Source: Candidatus Termititenax sp.
GTDB taxonomy: Bacteria > Margulisbacteria > Riflemargulisbacteria > GWF2-35-9 > DYQY01
Assembly (NCBI GenBank): GCA_020719045.1
Contig: DYQY01000013.1
Coordinates: forward strand, 12,461 to 39,413
Length of the DNA: 26,953 nt
Direction: 5' to 3'
In this document: positions 19,201 through 26,953 of the stretch, piece by piece
Position numbering within the stretch: position 1 is the first letter of the stretch
Layout of the letters: each line of letters starts with the position of its first letter
Notes under the pieces: generated by a model
What the model was told of the DNA's origin: nothing
The model's database searches: none
What the model saw: the letters and a program-made list of their open reading frames with translations, nothing else
Made by a program: the position numbers and the translations under genes

Positions 19201-19891
19201 TTAATTCACTACTATTCTCAATTAAACTATTAACACTAACAATCTTATCTATATCAATTTTCCCATCATCATTAATAACTCCATTTGCCTTTAATAAATC
19301 ATAGACTCGTACTGATAAATCATTAGAACCAAAAATAGTATTAAACGATAATTTATTAACTTCCCCCTCCGAAACATACATTTTCCATGGAACCAAAAAC
19401 GTTGTATTATCTGTTTCAACTTTATTTTTTACTGACATTAATTGAACTGTATTTAATAAATTTTCATACATTGTTTTATCGTTTTTCTCTATTGCATACA
19501 GTAACCCATAACCAAGACTCTCTGAATTAACAACTTTTGCATCAGAGTCTTCATCAATAGGCTTATCATTAACAATATATCCATACACTTTTCCATTATA
19601 TTCAACTTCAGAATAATACCTGGTCATTACTCTTTGAGCTTTATCTGGATTACTAACAGCAAAGTTAATATCCTCTAATGTAATTTCTGAATCATTTCTA
19701 AGCCCTGCCCCTATCTCAAGTCTTAAACGAGATATTGCCTCATAATTATCATAATTAATTACTTCATTCTTAAATGTTTCATCTAAGCCACTAATCTTAA
19801 ATATTTCAGCTTTAGATATTTTTGTTAAGTTATTACTAGACATATAGTTTTTTATAGTCTGTAAATTATTATTAATTGTTGTCTTATCCAT
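16220..19891 (-). CDS. GH8-like large protein, 1,223 residues
   Basis: The start is the ATG at 19891, with GGAGGT ten bases upstream inside the 17-base gap; the stop is TAA at 16220-16222. Residues about 115-480 carry a divergent GH8-like module: NSESLGYGLL (E124 in the proton-donor position), FLVPWKM, GNASASDSDIDICAALI (D270, D272), FFPSYPSDNFIKEI and NSRLNWRTDL. In the last motif the usual base Asp of D-x-R-x-P-W is Asn (N465). GH8 subfamilies differ in where the base sits, so it may be active with another base, or inactive. Between the first two motifs there is an insertion roughly 65 residues longer than in the giant protein, including a segment LLKANGVINDDGKI. Residues 500-1223 are mostly helical and not recognised; the end (about 1165-1223) looks TPR-like. 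No signal peptide or membrane segment is visible. It is probably co-transcribed with both neighbours. Confidence 0.93.
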   Translation of the reverse strand: MDKTTINNNLQTIKNYMSSNNLTKISKAEIFKISGLDETFKNEVINYDNYEAISRLRLEIGAGLRNDSEITLEDINFAVSNPDKAQRVMTRYYSEVEYNGKVYGYIVNDKPIDEDSDAKVVNSESLGYGLLYAIEKNDKTMYENLLNTVQLMSVKNKVETDNTTFLVPWKMYVSEGEVNKLSFNTIFGSNDLSVRVYDLLKANGVINDDGKIDIDKIVSVNSLIENSSELKSIVSKKQLNSLIKSLKDPFPFEIASRADNRYYGNASASDSDIDICAALIKGLKKWSWASKDRELRYLVYSYARHILDQDVKMFSYLDENGNNHFKLILGTGALVPGLDKEYSIEEKAGIPFAKEATPTSKQSGIFYEFFPSYPSDNFIKEIRDFFKSDHQKRFEGSDHLYRNYNKLLVDSNDFRGQLLFGVDQDTFKDNFPESVHVTVDSKGRYVFLLDTKKTLDESSRAHSSNSRLNWRTDLELNSFNIPDRTDSSYYYYLNQIKNVGKTSNVSSGLNMSLYDDTLYNNAYGIVNLLNLSRHWGLTTRGMDSDLLDSGFEVKDADLSVVSENQIYSVSKTPVNIFRGSKYQDNPSALEKSFMAYIDLSNSRTMSEFGDLLYKRLIIETAKLADMYNKDNSEKNIYTGYMSYKALDAINKAAFNLGIDNLVAGTGIDKAKRAMGGDYEPYSERVSKSCVHLVSYNLENLRNMFGYSDRQIVDEIDKMILSITNYLGKSGFDNPIVSALYLEKILLWDVMTDGERDVLKKTAGQIDWRSNGIKSIVKYMEDRRANVHNVYNYNTIITEINGVSINTDKISIQDILVLPISSNLKKLLIQEVLKRDTQIAFGVSLEISKAKSILSSGKEYNEFESKFNKYIVNGHFVFPLTRDVGQVQLWLEKQVSETKSQSFRVLQETISSEKNRKETNRDGVRELSNDLKMVLRVTPDKYLSQPLSQVMYSHNFTFNEREVFIKESLVDIKNNSIQDKKLYMQRYFMIYQAHQQLVFQKISKIFENGVNSENEESLRDLVKEFVELTKLSMPYAENINRGSISVATSDFVDRFDRDMFDAYKKESKASYISLLTQSLNLLFWVDYQIDASSSKMEKCDALLGNKVEGLYKYIDNEIPDYKHSNFKYYALKLRRDVQSVDLSNVDAKSKLVNEISEVLNTTKQVGNHEAYVEFLFNLAILYRRENQKTKLLDLCDDEILSVRKSDGNRAYDYIYRQIATVNHY
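18452..19549 (-). other. GH8-like domain of the 1,223-residue protein
   Basis: Residues about 115-480. The motif order matches the giant-protein modules (SE-x-x-GYG, PWK, ASDSDID, PSYPSDNF, SRLNWR) but the primary sequence is far more diverged than the two giant copies are from each other. The acid Glu (E124) and the Asp-rich motif are kept; the Asp before Arg in the last motif is replaced by Asn (N465). A small motif (LLKANGVIND-DG) lies inside the enlarged first loop. Confidence 0.65.
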
Positions 19892-19900
19892 AAAAAAACT

Positions 19901-19906
19901 ACCTCC
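19901..19906 (-). promoter_or_regulatory. Shine-Dalgarno sequence of the 1,223-residue gene
   Basis: GGAGGT on the minus strand, with the GGAGG core ten bases before the ATG at 19891. It lies wholly inside the 17-base gap after the preceding stop (TAG at 19909-19911), which supports tight transcriptional linkage of the two genes. Confidence 0.8.
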
Positions 19907-19908
19907 AG

Positions 19909-22900
19909 CTATTCTTTAAATAAAGTAGCATTATCAGTTGTCAATTTTTTCACTTCTGACTCATTTGCACTTGCAACACCAATATATCTATCCTTAACAA
20001 CACCTCTTGGACCTTTATGATTCTCAAGAAGCATCCTAGCGGCAAAGAAAGCCAACGCTATACCCAACGTTGCTTGAGCTGAAGCAAAAGCAGCCAAAGC
20101 AAATAATGTTACAGTAGCCCATTTTTTAAATACTCTTGCATTCTTTGAGTTTCCTACTATTCTAGACAAATACTGGTCAGGTGCAACCAAGGCGATAGTC
20201 GCTGCTATTAGCATTATCCCAGGAATCACCCCAGAAACAGCACCACCAGCAAAGATACCAGCAAGTGTTGTTTTATATGCCAAATAGAAGAATGTTGTAG
20301 CAGCCGCCATACCAGCCATTTGTTTAGTCTGTATAATATTCTTAGTTAAGTATCTGAATCTTTCTAATCTTCGCTCCCAAGAAGTTTTATTTTCAAAATA
20401 ATGAATAGCATTAGCTGGCAACCCTTTTTCATGTTGAGTTTTCAACATTGCCATCCATAAACTATGCACATTTCTATTATCTATCTTGCTAAGATAAAAA
20501 TGTAAGTTTTGTGCAAATAACTGTTTCTGTTCTGAGGTTTCTAATCCCAAACTGGTACATTGTTTAATAAACTCTGAATCACCCATTAATCTATCAACAA
20601 ATCTCTCTTGAGATTTAACAAAACCTTCCTGCAGACCGTGTTTCTTCGTAGCTTGTTCTTTGTTTAATTCAAGGGTATTTCCTAACAACCCTTTCTTATT
20701 TATCAGTTTACTTGATTCCATATAGTTAATTAGTCCACCTAAGTCACTCACTCCAGTAATGTTCATCGCCTTCAAATTTTCTTTCACCTGCGCTTCAAGT
20801 TCTTCTCTGGATAATAAAGATTGTTTTGCTTCAGTAACACCAATGTGTCTAAACTTTAACTTATCTTCCTCAGGGTTCTTAAAGTACCTCGTCCATACAT
20901 CACTGTCTCCATATACTTTTTTAACTGCTGATTTATCCACAGTAATAGGGTCTGCAGCCCCCAAATTCCGCTGAAACCATTTATGCCTCCTTGTATTACC
21001 ATCAAAAACTGTACCAGAGCCCCAATAGTTCATATAAACATCCATCTGCGTTAGTACGTTTCTAACTGTGTTCCTTATATCAAAGTCTATTGGCTCTGAA
21101 GAAATAAAGAAAGCTTTTGCTTTAGATATAGCAGTATTTAATACAGTCGGCGTGTTCCTTTGTCCAACAGCAACAAACCTTGCTAACGCATTATCACTTG
21201 CATCTGCATCGTTTCCTTTTCTTCTATGGAACCCTCTGATTTGATTGTACTTCAAATTCAAATACTCAGTTAACCCTACTGCTGCAGTTAACCCGATTGC
21301 ACCCTCTTTACCCATAAGGCGTTGAAATTCTGTTCCACTATATTGAAATGGAGATATTCCTGTTGCAGCATATAAAAATAATGGAAATGCAAAAGCTGAA
21401 TTCATTTTATTTGCATAATAAGGATATTTATAATTTCTTCCCTCTTCCTTTATAAAATCTCCCTGCATATCTAAAATCTCTTCAGGAATATTGTTCCTTT
21501 CTCCAAACTCAACTAAAGCTTTTTGTGTTGTAATCATTAATGGAATTATCTCTGCTGTGGCTGCATCCCATCTTGGACTCTGTACTACAAAAACTACTGA
21601 CAATGCACTTTCTGCTATTGCATACATCTCAGTATCAGGAATCTTCTTAGTAAATGCTGAAGCACCATATTTCAGGAATACTAATAAAAGGAATATAGCT
21701 ACCAATGTTTTCTTATCCTCAACTGATGATTCTGCTCTAGTAAAAAGAGCGCATCCAACTATTAACCTGTCTAATTCTTGTGACATTGTTTCTAAAAGTC
21801 TTTTAGTTTCTTTATCATTTAAAAATGACTCTAAAGCAGGACTAAGCTTATAAAACGCGGAAAATGTTAATAAATTTTCTGCAATTGTCATCCCCGTTCC
21901 ACCTGCGACGTTTAGCGATGTCCACTGCATAACAGCCCTTATTGCCGTAGCGACTGCTACAGTTGTAGCAGTTGTTGCTAAGCTAGTTCTTGCCCAGCTA
22001 CTGTGCATTGGAATCATGTTCCTATCAGCTTTTGGCTGAACATCTACAACATATTTGGTAAAATCCATTCTGGCATCACCAACTAATAAATCAAACCCTG
22101 CACATCCAGTATGTACCATATGCAATTCTTTGGAATCTTTATTTGCTTTCCCTCTATCAAAATCCTGCATATCATTTGCTGAACCTCTTCCTACAGGATT
22201 CTGTGACCAAACAAGCCCTTGATTACTCTGAATTAATACAACAGAGGAATTAACAATATTTCCTCTTTCATCTGGCTTATATTCCCTTAACCAAGACTTA
22301 ATAAAATCTGATGGAAAAAAATTATCTTTATCAGAATTAGACCTTGCACTGTCCTGTGAAACGTCTGTTAATGTCTCCCTTCCGGACACAATTAACAACA
22401 TATTAAAGTAGTCATCCTCTAATTCTTTTCTTTCCTTATCACTTAAATTACTTTTTGCTAATGACTGTTCTGTTTCACTAATTATTTCTTTCATAATGTT
22501 TTGGAACTTAATATTAATTGTGTTTCGATAATCTCTTCTAGCTTCTTCATTAGGCAAGCTGGTTGGATCAATAGAAGTTATACCTTTTTCATCCATTTTA
22601 TCGACTATCTTTCCTAGTAAAGTAAAAAATGGATATTCTACTTGATGATAATTCTTGGTATCTACCTTATTCCCAATAATATCTTGGGTAGATTTTACTT
22701 TATATGCGTTAAAAATATCATGATAAGTAGCAGTTGGTGTTCCCATCTTTCTGCTAATTACAAATTTCAATACTTTTTGCATTTCCTCTATTGGATTAGT
22801 CCCTAAGTAGCTTTTATTATGATTATCTGGCTTTTGTCTCTTAAGCTCAAACCATATATGTCTTATCCTATACATAGGTGAATACTCTTCATATCTTTCT

Positions 22901-25900
22901 GTGCTAACTTTAGTATCAAATTGATTTTCAACTGGCGAGTCTATTGTTCGAGCAACATAATCACCAAAAACATCCCACCATGCATTCTGAAATCCACCGG
23001 TACTTTCTTTGTATATGTCGGCTAAATGATGTTTTGTATACTCGACTATATCTACTTTAGGATTTTTTAATGCTTTGATGTCCTTTGAAGATGTAAAAGA
23101 TGTTTTCAGTTCTTCAAATTCTGTTTCTGTCATTTCACCAATAAATGTAAGCTCTCCAGTATCTTTATTATAAGAATATTTATTTGGATATTGATTCAAA
23201 AAATTAGTCAAATCAATACCATTTGATAAACTCACAAAGCTCTTAGTTAATAAATTATTAATATCTCCTTTAAGAATTCTATTCTTACCCTCTTCATTTA
23301 AATAATTCCCTGTACTATTCTGAAAATAATACCTTACAAGTTCTGCGCCTACCTCATGGTCAAGACCAAATCTATTTTCCAAAGAAACCATTAACGCTCT
23401 ATGTATTTGAGCTTCTAAGGATAAATAATTCACTACAGCATCTACTCTTTTTTCTATCTCTTCTTTTGGCATTGATGTATTTAGACCATAATTGTAAAAC
23501 ATGTTTTTAAGATCCGTATAAGTCATTATTACATGCTTATAATTTTTAAAAGTTTGAGTATTCTCATTAATATTATCAGGAGTATCTTTATAATCTAAAA
23601 TCTTTTCTCTATCATAATCTGGCTTTTCTATTAACTCTCCTAAGTCATAAATAAAATCATTATCCCTACTTTCAGGCATCTCAGATTCATTCATATATAC
23701 TTGCTTAAGTGCTTCCTTTAATCTATCTCCAACTAAACCATAATTTAAATAACCATTCTGACTACCATTGCCTTTTCCTTTAAAATCTACTGCCATATTT
23801 AACAAACTAACAATAAATCTGTCAGCACCTAAGGTGGCATTAAGTTTACTGATTATAACAGCTGCTTCAGCATCAGGTATTCCGATATCACTAAAGCTCG
23901 TTTCACCCATAACACCTTTAACAACATACTTATCACCAACTACTGAAATTTTTTCATTTGTAACTAAAAAATCTATTATCTGTTGAGCTTTCACTTTATC
24001 AAAACCCTGTGCCTTTAGTTTATCCGCTAGATAGTCTGCATCAAAAGAAACTGCCTTCTGAATTCCCTGGCTCTGTTTTCTATATTCATCCAGTTTCTTA
24101 GAAAGCTCATCAACTAACGAATCTTTACTTTTATCCCCTACTTTATCAAGCAATCCCTTACCTTTAATCTTACCTACATTGGAAGCTATTCTGCTGGCTT
24201 CTAAAATTGTTCCTCTTACTGTTGCCATATGGAATCTAAATTTACTAACATATAAACCTTCTATAATCGATCCTTGATCCTCATTAAACCCTCCATCGGT
24301 TAGTCCCGTTTTAAACTTACTAAAATTTTCTTGCCATATAGCCTCATATTGCTGAAGTCTGGATAATTTACCAAATGAACCACCAGCTTGTACTCGACGA
24401 TCTATCTCTGCCTCAATCTGCTCATAACTCATAAAGTGTTTTGACTCTAACGCTTTAACTTTCTTCATGTCCTCAAAAGCTTTATTAATAATTTCAACAT
24501 CCATATCACTTCCAGGAGGAATAGACCTAGTATCATTAGTAATATTCATCTTTCTACAATAGTCTTTACTCCACTCCCTACGGTAGTACATCTCCATACC
24601 TTCTCTAATTACAGAAGTTAATCCTCCGTTTCCAGCAGCAGCATTTTTCTCATAAAGTGCAACAACTGAAGCTGGCAAATTACCAGTTCTATCTAATTTG
24701 TTTATAGTTTCTGTCTTGCACGCCTCTCTACCACGCTTGTCTGCATGTTGAATAACTTCTGCGTATCTTACAATGTTTATAAATTCTTTTAACTTAAATT
24801 GTTTTGTAGAAAAACCACCAAATTGCCAGTTTCCTCTATCTTTAGCTAACTTTTTCTCTGTTACATCTTCTATTTCATCGACACTTTTAACTAATCCATC
24901 AACAACAGCAGCTGCTTCAGCGTTAGTAAGATCGTATCTGTTTTGTAGTATGTTAGTTAACTTTGTTTTGCTTTTTGGTTCAAGTCCTCTTGTAAACTGT
25001 AGTTCTCTTACTAGTTCCGCTGTCTCTGATTCTTGATCCCTTATTACTAGTCCTCTTTCGAACAGTTTCACAAACTGATCTATTTCTTCTTCAGTAAAGA
25101 ATGAAAAATCATTTGATTCACTTAATAGTTCTTGGTTAACTTCATGCAATGCCTTCTGTAAAGAAACTCTATCCTTAATATCATAACTATCAAAAAATCG
25201 TTGATATGGAGAATACTCTATAGTAATCTTTCTGTTGTGTTTATCTGTAACCTGCTTAATTCCATCAGTATTCCAATGTAATTTCAAATAATTTAGCATT
25301 ACCTGGAAATTTTTTCTTCTAATTCCATCAGCAGGAAAGAATTTTTTGACTAGTTGATCTAATACTAACTCATCTCCATCTACTTCACCTGATCTATCTG
25401 CTAACTGGAAAAACATTTGCATATAATTATTAGACTTTTCTATATTTCCCTTACTATCTCCTAACCATCTAGCTGGCAAAAACTTTTTTAAGGCAGTTCT
25501 CATAACATGCACTCTATGTTCAATCTCAGAACACTCTAATAAGCTTCCAACGCTACTATCTTCAAAGGCTGATCTTGCATCACTATTGGATAAAGTAACC
25601 AACTCCAGTGGAGTATCTTGATAACCTTCCATCCTACTCTTAACCGTCTTTAATTCAGCATTGTGTGGCGCACCATACGTATGAGTTCTTTCAGTTGATA
25701 CTCTCTGTCTGTTCTTTATATCATAATTAGGATTATTTAAATAATTAATATGATCATAATCTGCTGTTGAGCCTTTATTAACAATCTTTCTAGCAATCAT
25801 TACTTTTTTAACAAAATCAATCCCAATATTTGACTTATCCTTTAAACACTCTGTTGAAAATTTCTCAAAATCAATAGTCTTAAGTCTATGATCAATCTTT

Positions 25901-26889
25901 AGAATATTACCCTCTATTACTTCTATTCCTCTAATTGGATTACTATCCAAATAACTAACTATGTCATTAATACCTGCTTTTACCTCAGATTTCAAATCAA
26001 AATACCATTCATCAGCTAAATCCCTGCTATCTTTACCAATAAATGTTCCAACGTCTCGTCTATTAATAAGATAAACAATACCTTGTAAATTTCCCATCCT
26101 TAAAGAAAGCTCTTCAAATTTTTCTTTATTATTACCTCTTACTGCTTTTGAAATCGCAACATCTATTTCAGCAACTTCCTTTTGAATATACTTCATAAAT
26201 AAAGCTGTTTTCCTTGAATCCATACTATAGTCAATTAATAGCTTACCATCCTTATAGGTAATACCAGAATATTTATCCTCTAATATAGCTTTAATGACTG
26301 GGTCTTTAACTTTTGACGGCTCAAATAAGGCATTCAGATAATCACTATCTAATTCTATCTCCCATATAGCTGAATCTCCCCTACTTTTTTCTACTTCTAC
26401 CATTACTTTATAATAATCTTTAAGGGACTCATTCATGTAGGACTTGCCTTCCATAAACTTTGCAAAAGCAATATTTGACATCACTTCGGACATATTAAAT
26501 GGAATGCCTGGAGTAATCATTGCTAAAACAAAAAGACTCATATAATGAAAAATCATGCTCATCGGCATTTCTTTTATCATGTGCAATCTTTCTTTAATTC
26601 CCTTTGGAGTGATTGCCTCAGCTCCACATTCCTCCATCTTCTCCTTAATTGCTCTCCATGTTGACTCTCTCATAGGCTTTAGACTTATTTCTCTATGCGC
26701 TAAATCTATCTTTAGATTTTTTACTTGATTAGCTATATAATCTTTTTTTTTTGTTTTACGAATCTCTTTTTTGTCTGTTGTAGTTAAACCTGTTTCGATA
26801 TGCGCAAAGGAAATATTGGAATTATCTTCTAAAGATACTATCTTATATTTCATATAACTCGCTTCGATAAGATTATGTTTATTATTCAT
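19909..26889 (-). CDS. Large membrane-associated protein of unknown function, 2,326 residues
   Basis: I chose the ATG at 26887-26889 (MNNKHNLIEAS), preceded by GAGG at 12-base spacing. The frame stays open upstream to the window edge and a GTG at 26940 would add 17 residues, but it has no visible ribosome site. Numbering from the ATG, a basic N-terminus is followed by a hydrophobic segment at about 110-131 (MSMIFHYMSLFVLAMITPG). A helical, charged, soluble-looking region follows to about 1630. Hydrophobic segments then lie near 1637-1656 (weak), 1728-1746, 1831-1848, 2191-2236 (two helices) and 2257-2288 (two helices), and a short polar tail ends at LFKE. No catalytic motif or named domain is recognisable, and I see neither a Walker A motif nor glycosyltransferase signatures. 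Its position as first large gene of the cluster suggests a membrane anchor, assembly or export factor for the two GH8-like proteins; that is inference. Confidence 0.88.
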   Translation of the reverse strand: MNNKHNLIEASYMKYKIVSLEDNSNISFAHIETGLTTTDKKEIRKTKKKDYIANQVKNLKIDLAHREISLKPMRESTWRAIKEKMEECGAEAITPKGIKERLHMIKEMPMSMIFHYMSLFVLAMITPGIPFNMSEVMSNIAFAKFMEGKSYMNESLKDYYKVMVEVEKSRGDSAIWEIELDSDYLNALFEPSKVKDPVIKAILEDKYSGITYKDGKLLIDYSMDSRKTALFMKYIQKEVAEIDVAISKAVRGNNKEKFEELSLRMGNLQGIVYLINRRDVGTFIGKDSRDLADEWYFDLKSEVKAGINDIVSYLDSNPIRGIEVIEGNILKIDHRLKTIDFEKFSTECLKDKSNIGIDFVKKVMIARKIVNKGSTADYDHINYLNNPNYDIKNRQRVSTERTHTYGAPHNAELKTVKSRMEGYQDTPLELVTLSNSDARSAFEDSSVGSLLECSEIEHRVHVMRTALKKFLPARWLGDSKGNIEKSNNYMQMFFQLADRSGEVDGDELVLDQLVKKFFPADGIRRKNFQVMLNYLKLHWNTDGIKQVTDKHNRKITIEYSPYQRFFDSYDIKDRVSLQKALHEVNQELLSESNDFSFFTEEEIDQFVKLFERGLVIRDQESETAELVRELQFTRGLEPKSKTKLTNILQNRYDLTNAEAAAVVDGLVKSVDEIEDVTEKKLAKDRGNWQFGGFSTKQFKLKEFINIVRYAEVIQHADKRGREACKTETINKLDRTGNLPASVVALYEKNAAAGNGGLTSVIREGMEMYYRREWSKDYCRKMNITNDTRSIPPGSDMDVEIINKAFEDMKKVKALESKHFMSYEQIEAEIDRRVQAGGSFGKLSRLQQYEAIWQENFSKFKTGLTDGGFNEDQGSIIEGLYVSKFRFHMATVRGTILEASRIASNVGKIKGKGLLDKVGDKSKDSLVDELSKKLDEYRKQSQGIQKAVSFDADYLADKLKAQGFDKVKAQQIIDFLVTNEKISVVGDKYVVKGVMGETSFSDIGIPDAEAAVIISKLNATLGADRFIVSLLNMAVDFKGKGNGSQNGYLNYGLVGDRLKEALKQVYMNESEMPESRDNDFIYDLGELIEKPDYDREKILDYKDTPDNINENTQTFKNYKHVIMTYTDLKNMFYNYGLNTSMPKEEIEKRVDAVVNYLSLEAQIHRALMVSLENRFGLDHEVGAELVRYYFQNSTGNYLNEEGKNRILKGDINNLLTKSFVSLSNGIDLTNFLNQYPNKYSYNKDTGELTFIGEMTETEFEELKTSFTSSKDIKALKNPKVDIVEYTKHHLADIYKESTGGFQNAWWDVFGDYVARTIDSPVENQFDTKVSTERYEEYSPMYRIRHIWFELKRQKPDNHNKSYLGTNPIEEMQKVLKFVISRKMGTPTATYHDIFNAYKVKSTQDIIGNKVDTKNYHQVEYPFFTLLGKIVDKMDEKGITSIDPTSLPNEEARRDYRNTINIKFQNIMKEIISETEQSLAKSNLSDKERKELEDDYFNMLLIVSGRETLTDVSQDSARSNSDKDNFFPSDFIKSWLREYKPDERGNIVNSSVVLIQSNQGLVWSQNPVGRGSANDMQDFDRGKANKDSKELHMVHTGCAGFDLLVGDARMDFTKYVVDVQPKADRNMIPMHSSWARTSLATTATTVAVATAIRAVMQWTSLNVAGGTGMTIAENLLTFSAFYKLSPALESFLNDKETKRLLETMSQELDRLIVGCALFTRAESSVEDKKTLVAIFLLLVFLKYGASAFTKKIPDTEMYAIAESALSVVFVVQSPRWDAATAEIIPLMITTQKALVEFGERNNIPEEILDMQGDFIKEEGRNYKYPYYANKMNSAFAFPLFLYAATGISPFQYSGTEFQRLMGKEGAIGLTAAVGLTEYLNLKYNQIRGFHRRKGNDADASDNALARFVAVGQRNTPTVLNTAISKAKAFFISSEPIDFDIRNTVRNVLTQMDVYMNYWGSGTVFDGNTRRHKWFQRNLGAADPITVDKSAVKKVYGDSDVWTRYFKNPEEDKLKFRHIGVTEAKQSLLSREELEAQVKENLKAMNITGVSDLGGLINYMESSKLINKKGLLGNTLELNKEQATKKHGLQEGFVKSQERFVDRLMGDSEFIKQCTSLGLETSEQKQLFAQNLHFYLSKIDNRNVHSLWMAMLKTQHEKGLPANAIHYFENKTSWERRLERFRYLTKNIIQTKQMAGMAAATTFFYLAYKTTLAGIFAGGAVSGVIPGIMLIAATIALVAPDQYLSRIVGNSKNARVFKKWATVTLFALAAFASAQATLGIALAFFAARMLLENHKGPRGVVKDRYIGVASANESEVKKLTTDNATLFKE

Positions 26890-26901
26890 TTTTATATTTC
26901 G

Positions 26902-26905
26902 CCTC
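26902..26905 (-). promoter_or_regulatory. Probable ribosome binding site of the 2,326-residue gene
   Basis: GAGG lies 12 bases before the ATG at 26889. The spacing is long and the match short, so it is weaker than the other two sites. It overlaps a TGA (26904-26906) that could end an upstream gene, an arrangement common in operons. Confidence 0.5.
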
Positions 26906-26953
26906 AATAATTTATCGTAACGTTTCTGAAATATTCCCACAAAAATGTCATAT
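26904..26953 (-). CDS. Possible 3' end of an upstream gene (about 16 codons visible)
   Basis: In another minus-strand frame the last bases of the window read MTFLWEYFRNVTINY and stop at TGA (26904-26906), 14 bases before the chosen start of the 2,326-residue gene. The spacing resembles the other gene junction here and would explain why the ribosome site sits where it does. So few codons being open is easily chance, and the product cannot be named. Confidence 0.25.
   Translation of the reverse strand, partial: MTFLWEYFRNVTINY

Noticed and set aside
20759-25036. Plus-strand open frames of 71-120 codons opposite the 2,326-residue gene
   Set aside because: They are low-complexity Ser and Phe-rich shadows of a continuous minus-strand gene.
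26889-26940. GTG at 26940 as the start of the 2,326-residue gene
   Set aside because: No ribosome site is visible before it, whereas GAGG precedes the ATG at 26889 and a possible upstream stop overlaps that site. It cannot be fully excluded because the frame is open to the edge.

Overview
The window is AT-rich bacterial DNA in which essentially every base lies in long minus-strand reading frames. Read in the direction of transcription (from high to low coordinates) there is a 2,326-residue membrane-associated protein (26889 to 19909), a 17-base gap, a 1,223-residue GH8-like protein (19891 to 16220), a 123-base gap, and then a giant reading frame that starts at 16096 and is still open at base 1, so at least 5,365 residues. 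Clear Shine-Dalgarno sequences precede the second and third genes, and a weaker one precedes the first. I see no plus-strand gene, tRNA, rRNA, CRISPR array or insertion sequence. About 16 codons of an upstream gene may end at 26904.

The most recognisable domain is a glycoside-hydrolase family 8 (GH8)-like module, related to bacterial endoglucanases and BcsZ. It occurs three times: once in the 1,223-residue protein and twice in the giant protein. The two giant-protein copies lie inside an in-frame tandem duplication of about 4 kb (period 4,152 bp, 1,384 codons) whose two copies look identical at the nucleotide level. After the duplication the giant protein continues with alpha-helical, TPR-like sequence, then beta-rich stretches with the alternating pattern of outer-membrane barrel hairpins, and then a coiled coil running off the window. 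I see no signal peptide at any of the three N-termini. The 2,326-residue protein has one early hydrophobic segment, a long soluble-looking middle and a cluster of membrane segments in the last third.

Organism (inference): giant genes next to each other in one orientation, polysaccharide-cleaving modules, and membrane and adhesion-like architecture fit what has been reported for giant genes of Candidatus Omnitrophota, ultra-small and possibly predatory bacteria. No marker gene is present, so this is a best guess. The cluster looks like one transcription unit for a cell-envelope or polysaccharide-processing machine. The GH8, TPR and beta-barrel order in one chain recalls the separate BcsZ and BcsC proteins of cellulose-export systems, but the actual substrate and the route across the membrane cannot be read from this sequence.
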